Assembly: GCA_016219965.1 (NCBI GenBank)
Contig: JACRJM010000002.1
Span: 235,974-299,973 of the forward strand
Reading direction: 5' to 3'
Origin: Candidatus Schekmanbacteria bacterium
Lineage (GTDB): Bacteria; Schekmanbacteria; GWA2-38-11; J061
DNA length: 64,000 nt
Below, piece after piece: positions 9,138 through 18,800 of the stretch. The notes below the pieces were generated by a model that was not told the DNA's origin, made no database searches, and saw only the letters and a program-made list of their open reading frames with translations. How positions within the stretch are numbered: position 1 is the stretch's first letter; each line of letters starts with the position of its first letter. The position numbers and the translations under genes were made by a program.

Positions 9138-10037
9138 TTAAATCATTCCTTCTTCTCTTAATAATATTATTACCATTGTCTGTGCAGAGCCCTCAAAGAA
9201 AATATCGGGCAGGCTTGCCACATTTCCTTTCTTGTATTCAGGTTCCAGGAGCTTTACAACTTCGCCTATCTCCTTTTTGTTTTCATAGGCTTTCAGCACG
9301 AAGTCCCTGAATGCTGCGGCGTCAGACTTTGCTTTTCTGAAAAAATCTTTTGCATCTGCTCCCTCAATGACAGCGAAATGCCCGAGACATATGGTATCAA
9401 CATCATATTTTGAGAGATTTTCAAGGGATGAGATAAGTTTTTTGTAGCTGTAGAAAATCATAGGCATCATCTGTGTTCCTGAAAGAATAAGCCCTGCCGA
9501 GTCGCTTATGAACATTGTCTGTTTATCCCGAATATAGACGCAGGTACTGCAAGGGGAATGGCCGGGGGTTTTAATGACCTCAATCTTTATCCCATTCCCT
9601 AAGTCAAGCGGTTTGTCTTCTTCAAGGATGACATCCACATTTATCTTCTCACTTCTTGATGCTTCGTGGTCAGGCGGAAATTTGAGGTTCAATATTTTTT
9701 CAAAATTCTCATCCATCCTTTTCATGGAATCATTGTAAACTTCTGCTGCAAGTGCTTGTGCAATTTCTTTTGTGCCTGCTATATGAAGGTTAGGGTTTTC
9801 TTTTTTCATGAGCCTTGCCATACCTACGTGGTCGAGGTGGGAGTGGGCGAAGAGGAGATGGCTTATGTCCTGTGTTTCCACGTTAAGATTTGACAACTGA
9901 CGTTTTACGATATGCCACATCATGGAAAGTCCGCCTTCAATGATGGCATAATCTTTTCCTTTTATAAGATAGACAGGGATAAAAGGAGTTCCCAGAACAT
10001 GCACCGCGCCGCCTATGATACTTTTTATTTTTTTCAT
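9138..10037 (-). CDS. metallo-beta-lactamase fold hydrolase
   Basis: A 299-residue soluble hydrolase. The zinc-binding motif HSHLDH is near residue 65, KTPGHSPCS provides the next histidine, SDSAG the bridging aspartate, and LGHFAVI the last histidine. This set defines glyoxalase II-like MBL enzymes. The C-terminal 80 residues are helical, resembling proteins annotated as MBL-fold metallohydrolases of unknown substrate. It is first of a two-gene unit with the FMN-binding protein. Confidence 0.85.
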   Translation of the reverse strand: MKKIKSIIGGAVHVLGTPFIPVYLIKGKDYAIIEGGLSMMWHIVKRQLSNLNVETQDISHLLFAHSHLDHVGMARLMKKENPNLHIAGTKEIAQALAAEVYNDSMKRMDENFEKILNLKFPPDHEASRSEKINVDVILEEDKPLDLGNGIKIEVIKTPGHSPCSTCVYIRDKQTMFISDSAGLILSGTQMMPMIFYSYKKLISSLENLSKYDVDTICLGHFAVIEGADAKDFFRKAKSDAAAFRDFVLKAYENKKEIGEVVKLLEPEYKKGNVASLPDIFFEGSAQTMVIILLREEGMI

Positions 10038-10225
10038 CTTAACTTTTCTTATATGGTTGCGGGTAAGTTAGTCAAGATTAAGGAGATCTTGACTAAAAAA
10101 TATAAATTATTAATGGCATCTATCCGGGATTATATAGGGATAATTTCATAGTCAATACCGGTTCTAAATAATATGATTACTGACTAATGAGGTTGGCGTA
10201 TAAGTAAAATGGTGAAAGGTAAGAA

Positions 10226-10672
10226 TTAATTATTTGTTACGTCGTCGGTAACATTGACCAGGGACATCTTGTCGTTCATTGTCCATATGTCATATGTGTT
10301 ATCTGAATCTATGTTGCCGGTTGCTCCAATGGTAAAACTTTTTGTGGCTACCGCTACGTCGGCAGGCATAGTAAGTCCGCTTACCGAGCCCGCTGTTTCG
10401 GTAGCTGAAAGGAAATATTCATACCTTGTAATTCCACCTGAAACCCAACCGGTCTGAGCAAAAGTAGTGCAGAAAGCATCATGTTCTCCAAAATATGATA
10501 CCTCTGCCAGGTAAATAGCTGAAAGATTGTTTTTTGCCTCAGACTGCTTTGCCTTAGCCTGATAGGTTAAGAAATTTGGGATGGCAATTGCAGCAAGAAT
10601 TCCTATGATAGCTACAACAATCATGAGCTCGATCAGAGTAAAACCTTTTGTAGCTCTTATTTTGTTGGTCAT
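10226..10672 (-). CDS. pilA: type IV pilin (PilA-like major pilin)
   Basis: A 148-residue pilin. The class III signal peptide is cleaved before F11 in [18 protein letters not shown], with Glu5 of the mature protein present. A hydrophobic N-terminal helix leads to [20 protein letters not shown], then a globular domain rich in Thr, Ser and Gly. It would be processed by PilD and assembled into type IV pili for motility, adhesion or DNA uptake; no assembly genes are in the window. A sigma-54-type promoter lies just upstream, and AAGGTG precedes the ATG by six bases. Confidence 0.92.
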   Translation of the reverse strand: MTNKIRATKGFTLIELMIVVAIIGILAAIAIPNFLTYQAKAKQSEAKNNLSAIYLAEVSYFGEHDAFCTTFAQTGWVSGGITRYEYFLSATETAGSVSGLTMPADVAVATKSFTIGATGNIDSDNTYDIWTMNDKMSLVNVTDDVTNN

Positions 10673-10715
10673 ATCAGCACCTTCTTTTTCTTTTTACAAA
10701 TTAAAATCTAGTAAC

Positions 10716-10730
10716 GCAAATGTCGTGCCA
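10716..10730 (-). promoter_or_regulatory. sigma-54 (RpoN) type promoter of the pilin gene
   Basis: The minus strand reads TGGCACGACATTTGC, with GG and GC exactly ten bases apart as required for -24/-12 promoters. It ends 44 bases before the pilin ATG. Sigma-54 control of pilA through PilR is established in several Gram-negative bacteria; the activator is not in this window. Confidence 0.75.
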
Positions 10731-10901
10731 TAAAAGTAAAAGATATTGATAAGATAATTTTCATGTTAAATATAAGTGAGTTATCTGATTGGAGCAACAT
10801 TGGACAGGGAAAAATATCGCATCTGAACATTAATATAAAGACAGAAAAAGTCCGTGAAAGTGACTTTTTTTGTCATGTTTGTGGTGTTCTTAAACAGAAG
10901 G

Positions 10902-12722
10902 TTACATTTCCACTCTTGTCACAACTCCCTGAAGCTTGGCAGAGGGCAGCTTGTTGAACTGTACGAAATTGGGGGTCTGGCGCTTAATGATAGAGAAGAG
11001 TTTCCAGGCAATATTACTGGTTTCAATATCTTCGATACCGTAGAAAATGACTTTTTCCGTAATGCCGTTGCTCTTGAGAATTCCCTCTATATCCAATATT
11101 TCCATGTAGCCTGCTCTGATTTCGATTTCATCCAGACCAGGAGCCAGCCCGATGTTAAGGTTGGTTTCCAGTCCATAAGATTCATCTGTGCGGACAATGG
11201 AGATCAATACATTGCGCTCGTAAATAATGTTCGAGCGGATAATGCAATGAACCAGGTAGGGGGGAATAACGCTCCACTCTCTGACGAAGAACAAGCCGGT
11301 TCCGGGGATATTTTTTTCTTTGGCATAGATCTGGCTGTAGGCTATCTTGAAGGTGTCGAAGTCAAGCGGCCTCAATGCCAGGTAAAGAGCCTGCTGCCCT
11401 TTGGTCCAAATCAGGATAGTGATGAAAGGAATGGATGCCAGAATGATCGACCAGTAGCCGCCGTGGGAAAATTTATTCAGATTGGCGATCAGAAATGCCA
11501 GATCTGCCACAGTTACCAGCAGCGCTATCGGCACCTTCCATTTTTTGTTGGTGTGCGCGAAGATCATGGTCATCATGATTCCGGTGATGGTCATTGTACC
11601 GGTTACCGCCAATCCGTAAGCCGCCGCCAGATTTTCTGATTTTTTAAAAATCAGCATGATCATGATCACCGCTGCCATCAAGGCCCAGTTTATGGAATTG
11701 ATATAGATTTGTGATTTCATGTAAGTAGAAGTGTAGCTAACCCTCAACAGCGGCAGAATACGCGTATTAATTCCCTGGTAAACTATGGAAAATACCCCGC
11801 TGATCAACGCCTGCGAGGCGATGATTGTAGCTATGATTGTCAGGATCAGAAACGGGATGTAGAGTATGGCAACTTCGTATTGAACCATGCCGAAAAGGAT
11901 ATTGGTAGCGTTCGGGTTATTAATGATGAAAGCGCCTTGCCCCAGGTAGTTTACAACCAGTGCTACAAATACGAAGTACCATGCCCGGATAATTGGTTTC
12001 CGACCCAGGTGTCCCATGTCAGCATACAGTGCCTCACCGCCGGTGGCGCAGAGAATTACCTCGGAGAGTACGAAGAAACCTGCCAGGCCGTTATCATACA
12101 TAAACCGGACGGCATACCAGGGGTTAAGTGCCTTGAGAACAATGGGATGCTCAATGATTGAGAATATACCGGATAGTGTCAGTGCAAAGAACCAGACCAA
12201 CATCAACGGGCCGAAGGCCCGGGCTACCTTGTCGGTTCCCTTTCCTTGAATTATGAAGAGTCCGACGGCTATGATAGCGGCGATAAAGATCAGGATATTT
12301 TGCGAGGTATCTTCCAGCCCCGGTATCAGAGTAATACCCTCTACAGCCGAGAGGATGGAGATGGCAGGAGTAATGACTCCGTCGCCTAGCAGCAGGCATA
12401 TACCTACGTAGGAAAGAAAGGTGACAAAGGCAAGCGTGCGTCCCGGTTTGATCAATCTGACGAGGATCTCTCGCAAAACAATAGTCCCACCTTCACCCTT
12501 GCGGCTCAGGCTCATGGCCAGCCAGGCATATTCAACCATGACCAGAATTACCAGCGTCCAGACGATCAGGGAGATGATGCCGTAGATACTTTCCTGTGAT
12601 GGTTTGGTGAGGATGACAATGACGGTGAGTGTGTATATCGGGCTGGTTCCGATGTCTCCAAAAACCAATCCCAGAGCTTTGATGATGCCGCCCCAGTAGG
12701 ATTCTTCTTCGTGCTGCTTCAT
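10902..12722 (-). CDS. kup: Kup-family potassium uptake transporter
   Basis: A 606-residue membrane protein beginning with ALGLVFGDIGTSPIYTLTVI, the diagnostic Kup/HAK motif. About twelve transmembrane helices follow (for example GVITPAISILSAVEGI and EGGTIVLREIL between early helices), then a cytoplasmic tail of about 150 residues. It imports potassium, probably with protons. Length and motifs are normal. It is a single gene, with no second potassium system nearby. A long opposite-strand frame over its 3' end is a shadow. Confidence 0.93.
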   Translation of the reverse strand: MKQHEEESYWGGIIKALGLVFGDIGTSPIYTLTVIVILTKPSQESIYGIISLIVWTLVILVMVEYAWLAMSLSRKGEGGTIVLREILVRLIKPGRTLAFVTFLSYVGICLLLGDGVITPAISILSAVEGITLIPGLEDTSQNILIFIAAIIAVGLFIIQGKGTDKVARAFGPLMLVWFFALTLSGIFSIIEHPIVLKALNPWYAVRFMYDNGLAGFFVLSEVILCATGGEALYADMGHLGRKPIIRAWYFVFVALVVNYLGQGAFIINNPNATNILFGMVQYEVAILYIPFLILTIIATIIASQALISGVFSIVYQGINTRILPLLRVSYTSTYMKSQIYINSINWALMAAVIMIMLIFKKSENLAAAYGLAVTGTMTITGIMMTMIFAHTNKKWKVPIALLVTVADLAFLIANLNKFSHGGYWSIILASIPFITILIWTKGQQALYLALRPLDFDTFKIAYSQIYAKEKNIPGTGLFFVREWSVIPPYLVHCIIRSNIIYERNVLISIVRTDESYGLETNLNIGLAPGLDEIEIRAGYMEILDIEGILKSNGITEKVIFYGIEDIETSNIAWKLFSIIKRQTPNFVQFNKLPSAKLQGVVTRVEM

Positions 12723-12888
12723 TAAACTACCTCAAAAAACCTATCGTCATATGTCCGCTATTGCGCTCTTCCATGTGTTTAAGAGGTTAATTAACTAATG
12801 AGAAAAGCATGGAAGGCTTAAATGGACTGAGAAATAAAAAAATATTCTTTTTCCTCTATTAAACTAAATCTAATTAAACTAAATTAAA

Positions 12889-12962
12889 TGGGCCCGGGGT
12901 GATTCGAACACCCGACCTACGGATTAGGAATCCGCCGCTCTATCCTACTGAGCTACGGGCCC
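12889..12962 (-). tRNA. tRNA-Arg (anticodon CCU)
   Basis: The minus strand folds as a 74-base tRNA. The acceptor stem is GGGCCCG with CGGGCCC plus discriminator A, the D-arm TAGCTCAGTAGGATAGAGC, the anticodon stem GCGGA/TCCGT with loop TTCCTAA (anticodon CCU), and the T-arm GGGTGTTCGAATCACCC. CCA is not encoded. A tyrosine integrase gene ends only 12 bases from the 5' end, so this gene is the likely insertion target of the accessory element to the right. Confidence 0.95.
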
Positions 12963-12974
12963 ACACATTATAAA

Positions 12975-14024
12975 TCAATGAGTTGTTCTTGGTTTTAGAT
13001 TTTCAGATTTTGTCTGGTGTCCAAATAGTGTCCATACAGAATCCAAACGGCTGATGGCATCCTGTACATATTCAGGCGATAAATGCGAATATCTCATAGT
13101 CATTTTAATATCCTTATGTCCCATTATCTGCTGAACCGTTCTCAAATCCACTCCGCTCATAACCATATGCGAACCGAACGTATGCCTTAAATCATGGAAC
13201 CTGAAATCTTCTATTTTTGCGCGTCTTAATGCCGCCGCAAATCCCTTTTTAATATCACCGAATGGAGTTCCAAATTCGTCTGAAAAAACAAACTGGCTCT
13301 TAACATTCTTTGAAAGAATATGCAATTCCTTAGATAGCGTTTCATTAATAGGAATTACACGTACCTCATTGTTTTTAGTCTTAATAACAGAAAGCTTCCT
13401 ATTCTTAAGATCAACCTGAGACCATTTAAGATTTAAAATCTCAGACTTACGCATCCCGGTATTAAGTGCCATAACTACTATGGGCTTAAGATGATTCGAA
13501 CACGCCTTAAGCAAGATCTCGACATCCTGCGCACTTAAATATCTCAACCGACCCGGAGGTTCTTTAAAAAGCTTTACCCCCTTCAATGGACTTGCTGTTA
13601 CGACCTTCCACTCGACTGCTTTTGTGTACATATGTTTTAAGCAGGAAAGTTCTCTGTTTACTGTAGCTGGAGAGACACTTTTAAGTCTCTCTGCCTTATA
13701 TTTTTCAATCATCTGTGGAGTGATCTCAAAAAGGAAATGCCCTTCAAATGTTTTTTTCATCGTTGATATACTTAGACAATCGCGTTTATATGACGAGGGT
13801 TCTTTGTTTGCTCGTGAGTAGTCGAGGTATTCTTTTGTAAAATCTTCAAATACTATTTTTCGATCTGAATAGACACCGAGATATTCCTCTTTGGCAATCT
13901 TTACATGAACATCCATTAAAACCTGCTCAGCAAGCTTTTTAGAAGAGCTAACTTTTTTCCGTTTGCGTTTACCCTTAACGTAGTAATCAATGTACCAGTT
14001 GTCGCCTTTTTTAAAGATAGCCAT
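12975..14024 (-). CDS. tyrosine recombinase / integrase
   Basis: A 349-residue phage-type integrase. The N-terminal AP2-like arm-binding segment (MAIFKKGDNWYIDYYVKGKR) is followed by a SAM-like core-binding domain. The catalytic domain has ALNTGMRKSEILNLKW (first Arg), FRFHDLRHTFGSH (HxxR), and GHKDIKMTMRYSHL with the nucleophilic Tyr. It abuts the tRNA-Arg gene on the tRNA's 5' side and in the same direction. It would catalyse site-specific integration and excision of the element that begins here. The active site looks intact. Confidence 0.93.
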   Translation of the reverse strand: MAIFKKGDNWYIDYYVKGKRKRKKVSSSKKLAEQVLMDVHVKIAKEEYLGVYSDRKIVFEDFTKEYLDYSRANKEPSSYKRDCLSISTMKKTFEGHFLFEITPQMIEKYKAERLKSVSPATVNRELSCLKHMYTKAVEWKVVTASPLKGVKLFKEPPGRLRYLSAQDVEILLKACSNHLKPIVVMALNTGMRKSEILNLKWSQVDLKNRKLSVIKTKNNEVRVIPINETLSKELHILSKNVKSQFVFSDEFGTPFGDIKKGFAAALRRAKIEDFRFHDLRHTFGSHMVMSGVDLRTVQQIMGHKDIKMTMRYSHLSPEYVQDAISRLDSVWTLFGHQTKSENLKPRTTH

Positions 14025-14045
14025 AGGATTTTAAAAATATCAATA

Positions 14046-15038
14046 TTATTGAAAAATCTCTTTTGGTGTTATAACTTTAAATTCATATCCTGCTAGAAAT
14101 AATTCTTTTTCATATTTAGGTAGATTTCTTTTAATAGGATTAACTATGCTCTTATAATCCATAGTTAAAAAATAATCTATATGATGGATTAAACAATGGA
14201 AAATATGTCGTGCATCTCTTTCTCTTTGACTATGATCCCAATCTAAAGATTTAAGCCCTATTTTTATTAATTCATCTATTTCTTTTTTATCTAATCGCAA
14301 TTTATTTTTTAATTGGAACCACAAAGATACAACTATGTTAAGTTTTAAAAAAAGATTTCGCACCGCTTTATTCTTAATGTCAGTTGGCAAACCACTTTTG
14401 CATAATATTGATGAAAGCGTATCCCAGTGTGCATTATAATCTAATGGGATTTTGTAACCCCATTTAGATGGATAATATGTCGCATAGCATTCAACAAGAA
14501 GTTTCAAACACTCAGAAATAATAATTTCCTGATCTTGAATTAAAGGTAATTTTTTTAAGGATTTTCCTTTTGGCAATAATTTGTTTTTTATTAACTTCAG
14601 AGTTCCATATTTATCATCACTTGCACCTGCAGGACCTTCGCCAGCACCATAATCACCTGCACGTGGATGGAGCATTAGTTTAAGATGTTTTATTTCCTTA
14701 TATATTCCCAAAATCTTTTGTATTTTATCAATTGATGCATTATCAACTTGTGACCATTTTCTAAACTCTTTAAGTTCATTTTCAATCTGACTAAAATTTC
14801 TAATAACACAACCCTGACTTTTCAATCCCAGATAAATTTCTAATCGAGTATCTGCGCCACTTGTTACTAAATTAATTTGACTATTTTGGAAATAATCCCA
14901 TAAACTTTGAAGAACAGCGCAATCTTCTTTCTGATTTTCTCTATCAGAGGGCTTAATAATAAATTGCAAAATGTTAAAATCTACATAAATGGATTTTCCA
15001 ATGTATGGTGACTTAACTTTTTTTTCTATATTATTAAT
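14046..15038 (-). CDS. PIN-like domain protein with probable ATT start
   Basis: About 330 residues. Near the N-terminus YVDFNILQFI matches the first strand and aspartate of PIN nucleases. The last quarter (RERDARHIF..HIDYFLTMDYKSI) matches the C-terminal PIN signature (D..H......DYFLT.D). A TTG at 14969 would cut off the first aspartate. The frame stays open to 15053 without ATG, GTG or upstream TTG; an ATT at 15036-15038 is preceded by GAAGGA at six bases, so I take it as the start. A middle insertion of about 200 residues is unassigned. Probably an RNase; cargo beside the integrase. Confidence 0.55.
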   Translation of the reverse strand: MNNIEKKVKSPYIGKSIYVDFNILQFIIKPSDRENQKEDCAVLQSLWDYFQNSQINLVTSGADTRLEIYLGLKSQGCVIRNFSQIENELKEFRKWSQVDNASIDKIQKILGIYKEIKHLKLMLHPRAGDYGAGEGPAGASDDKYGTLKLIKNKLLPKGKSLKKLPLIQDQEIIISECLKLLVECYATYYPSKWGYKIPLDYNAHWDTLSSILCKSGLPTDIKNKAVRNLFLKLNIVVSLWFQLKNKLRLDKKEIDELIKIGLKSLDWDHSQRERDARHIFHCLIHHIDYFLTMDYKSIVNPIKRNLPKYEKELFLAGYEFKVITPKEIFQ

Positions 15039-15065
15039 TGTTAATCCTTCTGTTTAATAGAAGAC

Positions 15066-15812
15066 TTATTTGACGGTTATATCAAGCCATATAATAAAAC
15101 GATTTGTATATAAAGAGTAAAGGTGCAAAACATCTTTTTTTAAATTTTCCGTAATATCAGGACCTCCTATTTTACATTCCCAGAACATTTTTTGAAATTC
15201 ATCCGGTTTCAACCCATTATTTAGAAACTCCTTCTGATGAACGCTTTTATTACTTGCGATTGTGAATAATACTTCAGAGGAGTGAAAAAATCTTTCTTCT
15301 ATTTGTTCCGTCTCTTTCATAATTATGTGATAAAACGTTGCTTTAAGTGGTGGATAACATGATGTCAAACAAGCCAATAATAAGTATGGTGGGATACGCT
15401 TAGTTTCATTAATATCTCTAAATGAGTTTAGCGGTAACAAGCCATAAATTTTCGCTTCAAGTTCAATTAATTTTTGTAATTGAAACCTGTTAAAATGTAT
15501 TCTTCCGCCAGAACCAACTTTCTTTGACTGGACAAAAACAATTTTCTTATTTTTGAGTTCAAAAACCAGATCAGCGCCTGTGATATGTTCTCCTTTTCTT
15601 GCATGAATAAAGGCGACTTTCAACACATAATTGTTCCGCTTAAACGTTTTTAACCAAGGTTCATCGCCTTTTTGTTCAAGCCATCCTTTTTCTTGAATTT
15701 TTTCGCACTCCTTTTCAATAAATTCCTTTACATATACAGTTTCGTGTTCCAATTTTTGCAAAAGAATCATGGATATGTTGCTTAGTGATTCTATTTCTTC
15801 AAAGAATGTCAT
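15066..15812 (-). CDS. PD-(D/E)xK-like nuclease of unknown family
   Basis: A 248-residue protein. Residues around 75-100 read HITGADLVFELKNKKIVFVQSKKVG, the D-x(n)-QxK variant of the PD-(D/E)xK restriction-nuclease core, preceded by a helix with acidic residues. The rest is helical and unassigned. It lies 9 bases after the coupling-ATPase gene and 27 bases before the PIN-like gene in the same direction, so the two nuclease-like proteins may work together or serve the ATPase. No modification methylase is adjacent. Confidence 0.5.
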   Translation of the reverse strand: MTFFEEIESLSNISMILLQKLEHETVYVKEFIEKECEKIQEKGWLEQKGDEPWLKTFKRNNYVLKVAFIHARKGEHITGADLVFELKNKKIVFVQSKKVGSGGRIHFNRFQLQKLIELEAKIYGLLPLNSFRDINETKRIPPYLLLACLTSCYPPLKATFYHIIMKETEQIEERFFHSSEVLFTIASNKSVHQKEFLNNGLKPDEFQKMFWECKIGGPDITENLKKDVLHLYSLYTNRFIIWLDITVK

Positions 15813-15821
15813 TTCCCCTCC

Positions 15822-18800
15822 CTAATCTATATAGTCCTTTCTATTTATCTCATGACTATTATTTTCCAGCCACTCCTCCAAAGCCACTTTTTTAAACTTG
15901 GTGAGCCTGCCAACCTTTATAAATGGCACCTTCCTCTGGATTACCCACTCATAAAGAGTATTTTTGCTTATACCAAGAAACTCTGCCGCTTCTTCAGTGC
16001 CCATCAATTGTTTCTGTTTGGGAATTTTCTCAGAAACAATCTTTGTTTCTATATTTACTCCCATTGATCCCGCAGAGGAAAGGAGATTTTTAACCTGTGA
16101 GGGCAAGACGAACCTGATCCTTTCCCTTTCCCGTGCATTGAAATGCTTTCTTGAGCTGGACTTAATCTTTACCAGCTTTTCCTCATCCTCTGCTATGCAA
16201 AAGATATAGTCATATCCTGCTTCAAGGCATTTCCTGATATTTTGAACCTCCTGCTCAGGCTTGGTTGTAGATGAAATCTCAACCGCTATCTTTATATCAT
16301 CCTTTATTAGTCCCACATCTACGGTTTCAATGGAGCCTTTTATCTTTTCCTCAATCTTTGCCTTCCAGCCAAAAACTTCTGCCTGTTCTTTGACTGCTGA
16401 CTGAAGATATTTGTGGTAATCTCCGCCTTTTCCGGCAAGAGGTGAGCTTTCAATAGACCTTGTGCCTTTCTCAGTTATATTTAAAACCTTAGCCAGCCTT
16501 CCGCCTTTACCATCTCTAGTCTCCTCCTGAACGATTAAACCCTTCTCGATGAGGTTTTCTTTGAACTTGTCACCCTTGTAACCACTTAAATTTAATATCT
16601 GATAAGCTTTAGTTACAAAGATGCCGGGGTTTTCGGAGAGAAATTTTAATAATGACAACTCTTCGTTTGAAATAATGTCCGCTAAGGCTAATGATACGAC
16701 TGGTTTAACTCTTATCTCTTTAGCTTCACTATATACGGGCTGAGGAGATTTCGTATCCTGCGCTCTTGAGTTTTCAATTAGAATTTTTTCAATCTCCTCT
16801 CTTCTTTTTGCATACTTCTCCCGCGAGAGTGCTATGAGCTTTGTCTTTCGTTCTTCTGCCTTACTGTCATCTATCTCATGAGCAGGGAAGGTTTTAAGGT
16901 TAAAGTCAAACTCTGCCCTTTCAATTCTGACTATCGCCTCTCCTACACTTAGGTTCTGCAAATCCTTCTCATCAAAGGATGAAAAACCATTAGAAAGCTT
17001 CTGTGCATCAAAGTCTCCAAGCCTAAAACATATCCTTGTCCCTGGATTTGAAATGACGGAATTTGCCAGTTCAGTGTCACGGTTCCAAAGCTGCCTTAAC
17101 TCCTGGTGAGCGAGAATCAAACCCAAGTGATACTTCCGGGCACCGGAAAGTATCGAAGCCATTGACGGTGTGATAAAGTTCTGGAATTCATCTATGTAAA
17201 GAAAAAAATTATCACGGTCTTTCTCACTTCTTGCCTGCCTACTCATCGCTATCTGATGGAGCTTTGAAACTATGAGTGTACCCAAGAGATAACTATTTTC
17301 TTCACCAATAAGTCCTTGAGCCAGTTTACAAAGGAAGATCTTTTTACTATTTAAGATGTTTTCAAAATTAAGACCATCTTTCTGAGCAACCATGTTGCGA
17401 ATAAGCTTGGGTCTAAGGAAGGTATCAAGTCTCGTTAGGACTGATGCCTGAGGCTTGCCGGAAAGAAGCGGAAACTCATTTTGCCAATAATATACCACTT
17501 CGGGATCTGCTATGGTTTTAAGAAAAGATTCTCTGAAACTTTTTTCAACCAAGAATCTTCTTAAATCTACGAGTGTCCCTCCATCTCTGCTTTCAAGTAT
17601 GGCTAAAATTGCGTTACCCAGCACTGAGGTCATCTGGTCTCCCCAGCTTGTGGAGAGTCTTTTAAACACTGCCGCAAGATCAGATGAGAGGACATTCTTT
17701 TCAAGTTCCGAATGGGCCGAAAGAATGTTTAAACCTATGGGATAGTCTGAATCTGCCGGATCAAGAAGTATTACATCTTCAAACCTCTCTTCAGGGATGT
17801 ATCCTAAAACCTTATCAATTAAGTCGCCATGAGGATCAAGGACTGCAAGCCCAAGACCATTTTTAATATCCTGAGCTATGAGGTTTAATAGCAGGGTTGA
17901 TTTGCCGCTTCCCGTGGCTCCTATGAGATAAGTATGCCTTATCCTCTGCTCTGTGTTTAGCGAGACCTTTGTTTCTTTTCCTTGATGGGTGTTGATGCCA
18001 AGAACTAGATTGTGTCCTGTAGCAATCGAAGGAACAGGTTTTGTTTTCTTAAGCTCACGCACAAGCTTTGGAGATTTAATGGATGTAGAAGGTGGATGCA
18101 TTATGGAAAGAAGTTCATCGCTGTTTAAAATCATTCCGCTGCGACAGGTTCTTCGAAACAGCAAGTCATCTTGATGGTATAAGTCGTCGTAGCCATCATT
18201 GTTTAATGGTATGAGCTCATTGCTCTTGGGATTTGAGAACACGGTTAAACCGCTTGATACAGCTCTTACAATTTCAAGGGCGCGGTTATGATATGAGGCT
18301 TGTGAGGCAACCCTTATGACACAGGCAAATAAAGGTTTACTTATTTTCTCTGCTGCCAAATGAATCATCTCCGGGGCATCTTGAAAAAACGATTTTCCCT
18401 CGCCATCAGTTACCGCCCTTGCGATACTTTGAGACCAGGGGTTGCGTACCGCCTGAAACAATATTTGGATGAGACCAATTTCACCGGCTCTTAGATTTTC
18501 GAGCGCTCCGATGATTCCAATTAAGGGATCCGGATCAAGACTTCTGAATATTTTTAACGGACGCATGAACTCTTGGGAGAGTCCAAAATCAACAAACAAG
18601 ACATCTTTGTCCTTGTTCCATAGGTTAATCAAAAAATCTTTTTCTTCATTAAATACAGCCCCCGGAAAATGCGCTTGAAGCTGCTGTTTTAACTGAAAGA
18701 GGTCAGTGGTGCGACAAGTCATTTGTACTATAATCGAATCTGCCGAACCGATGATTTCAAAACTTAACGGCAAGGTACAGTGAGTTAAATTCAAGAGGAA

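Noticed and set aside
10854..11639. Long plus-strand open frame opposite the Kup gene
   Set aside because: It is antisense to a clearly conserved transporter, has no recognisable domain and no ribosome-binding site.
12861..12888. AT-rich repeated CTAAAT/TTAAAC tract beside tRNA-Arg considered as an att or iteron array
   Set aside because: Repeats are short and imperfect, as expected in AT-rich spacers.
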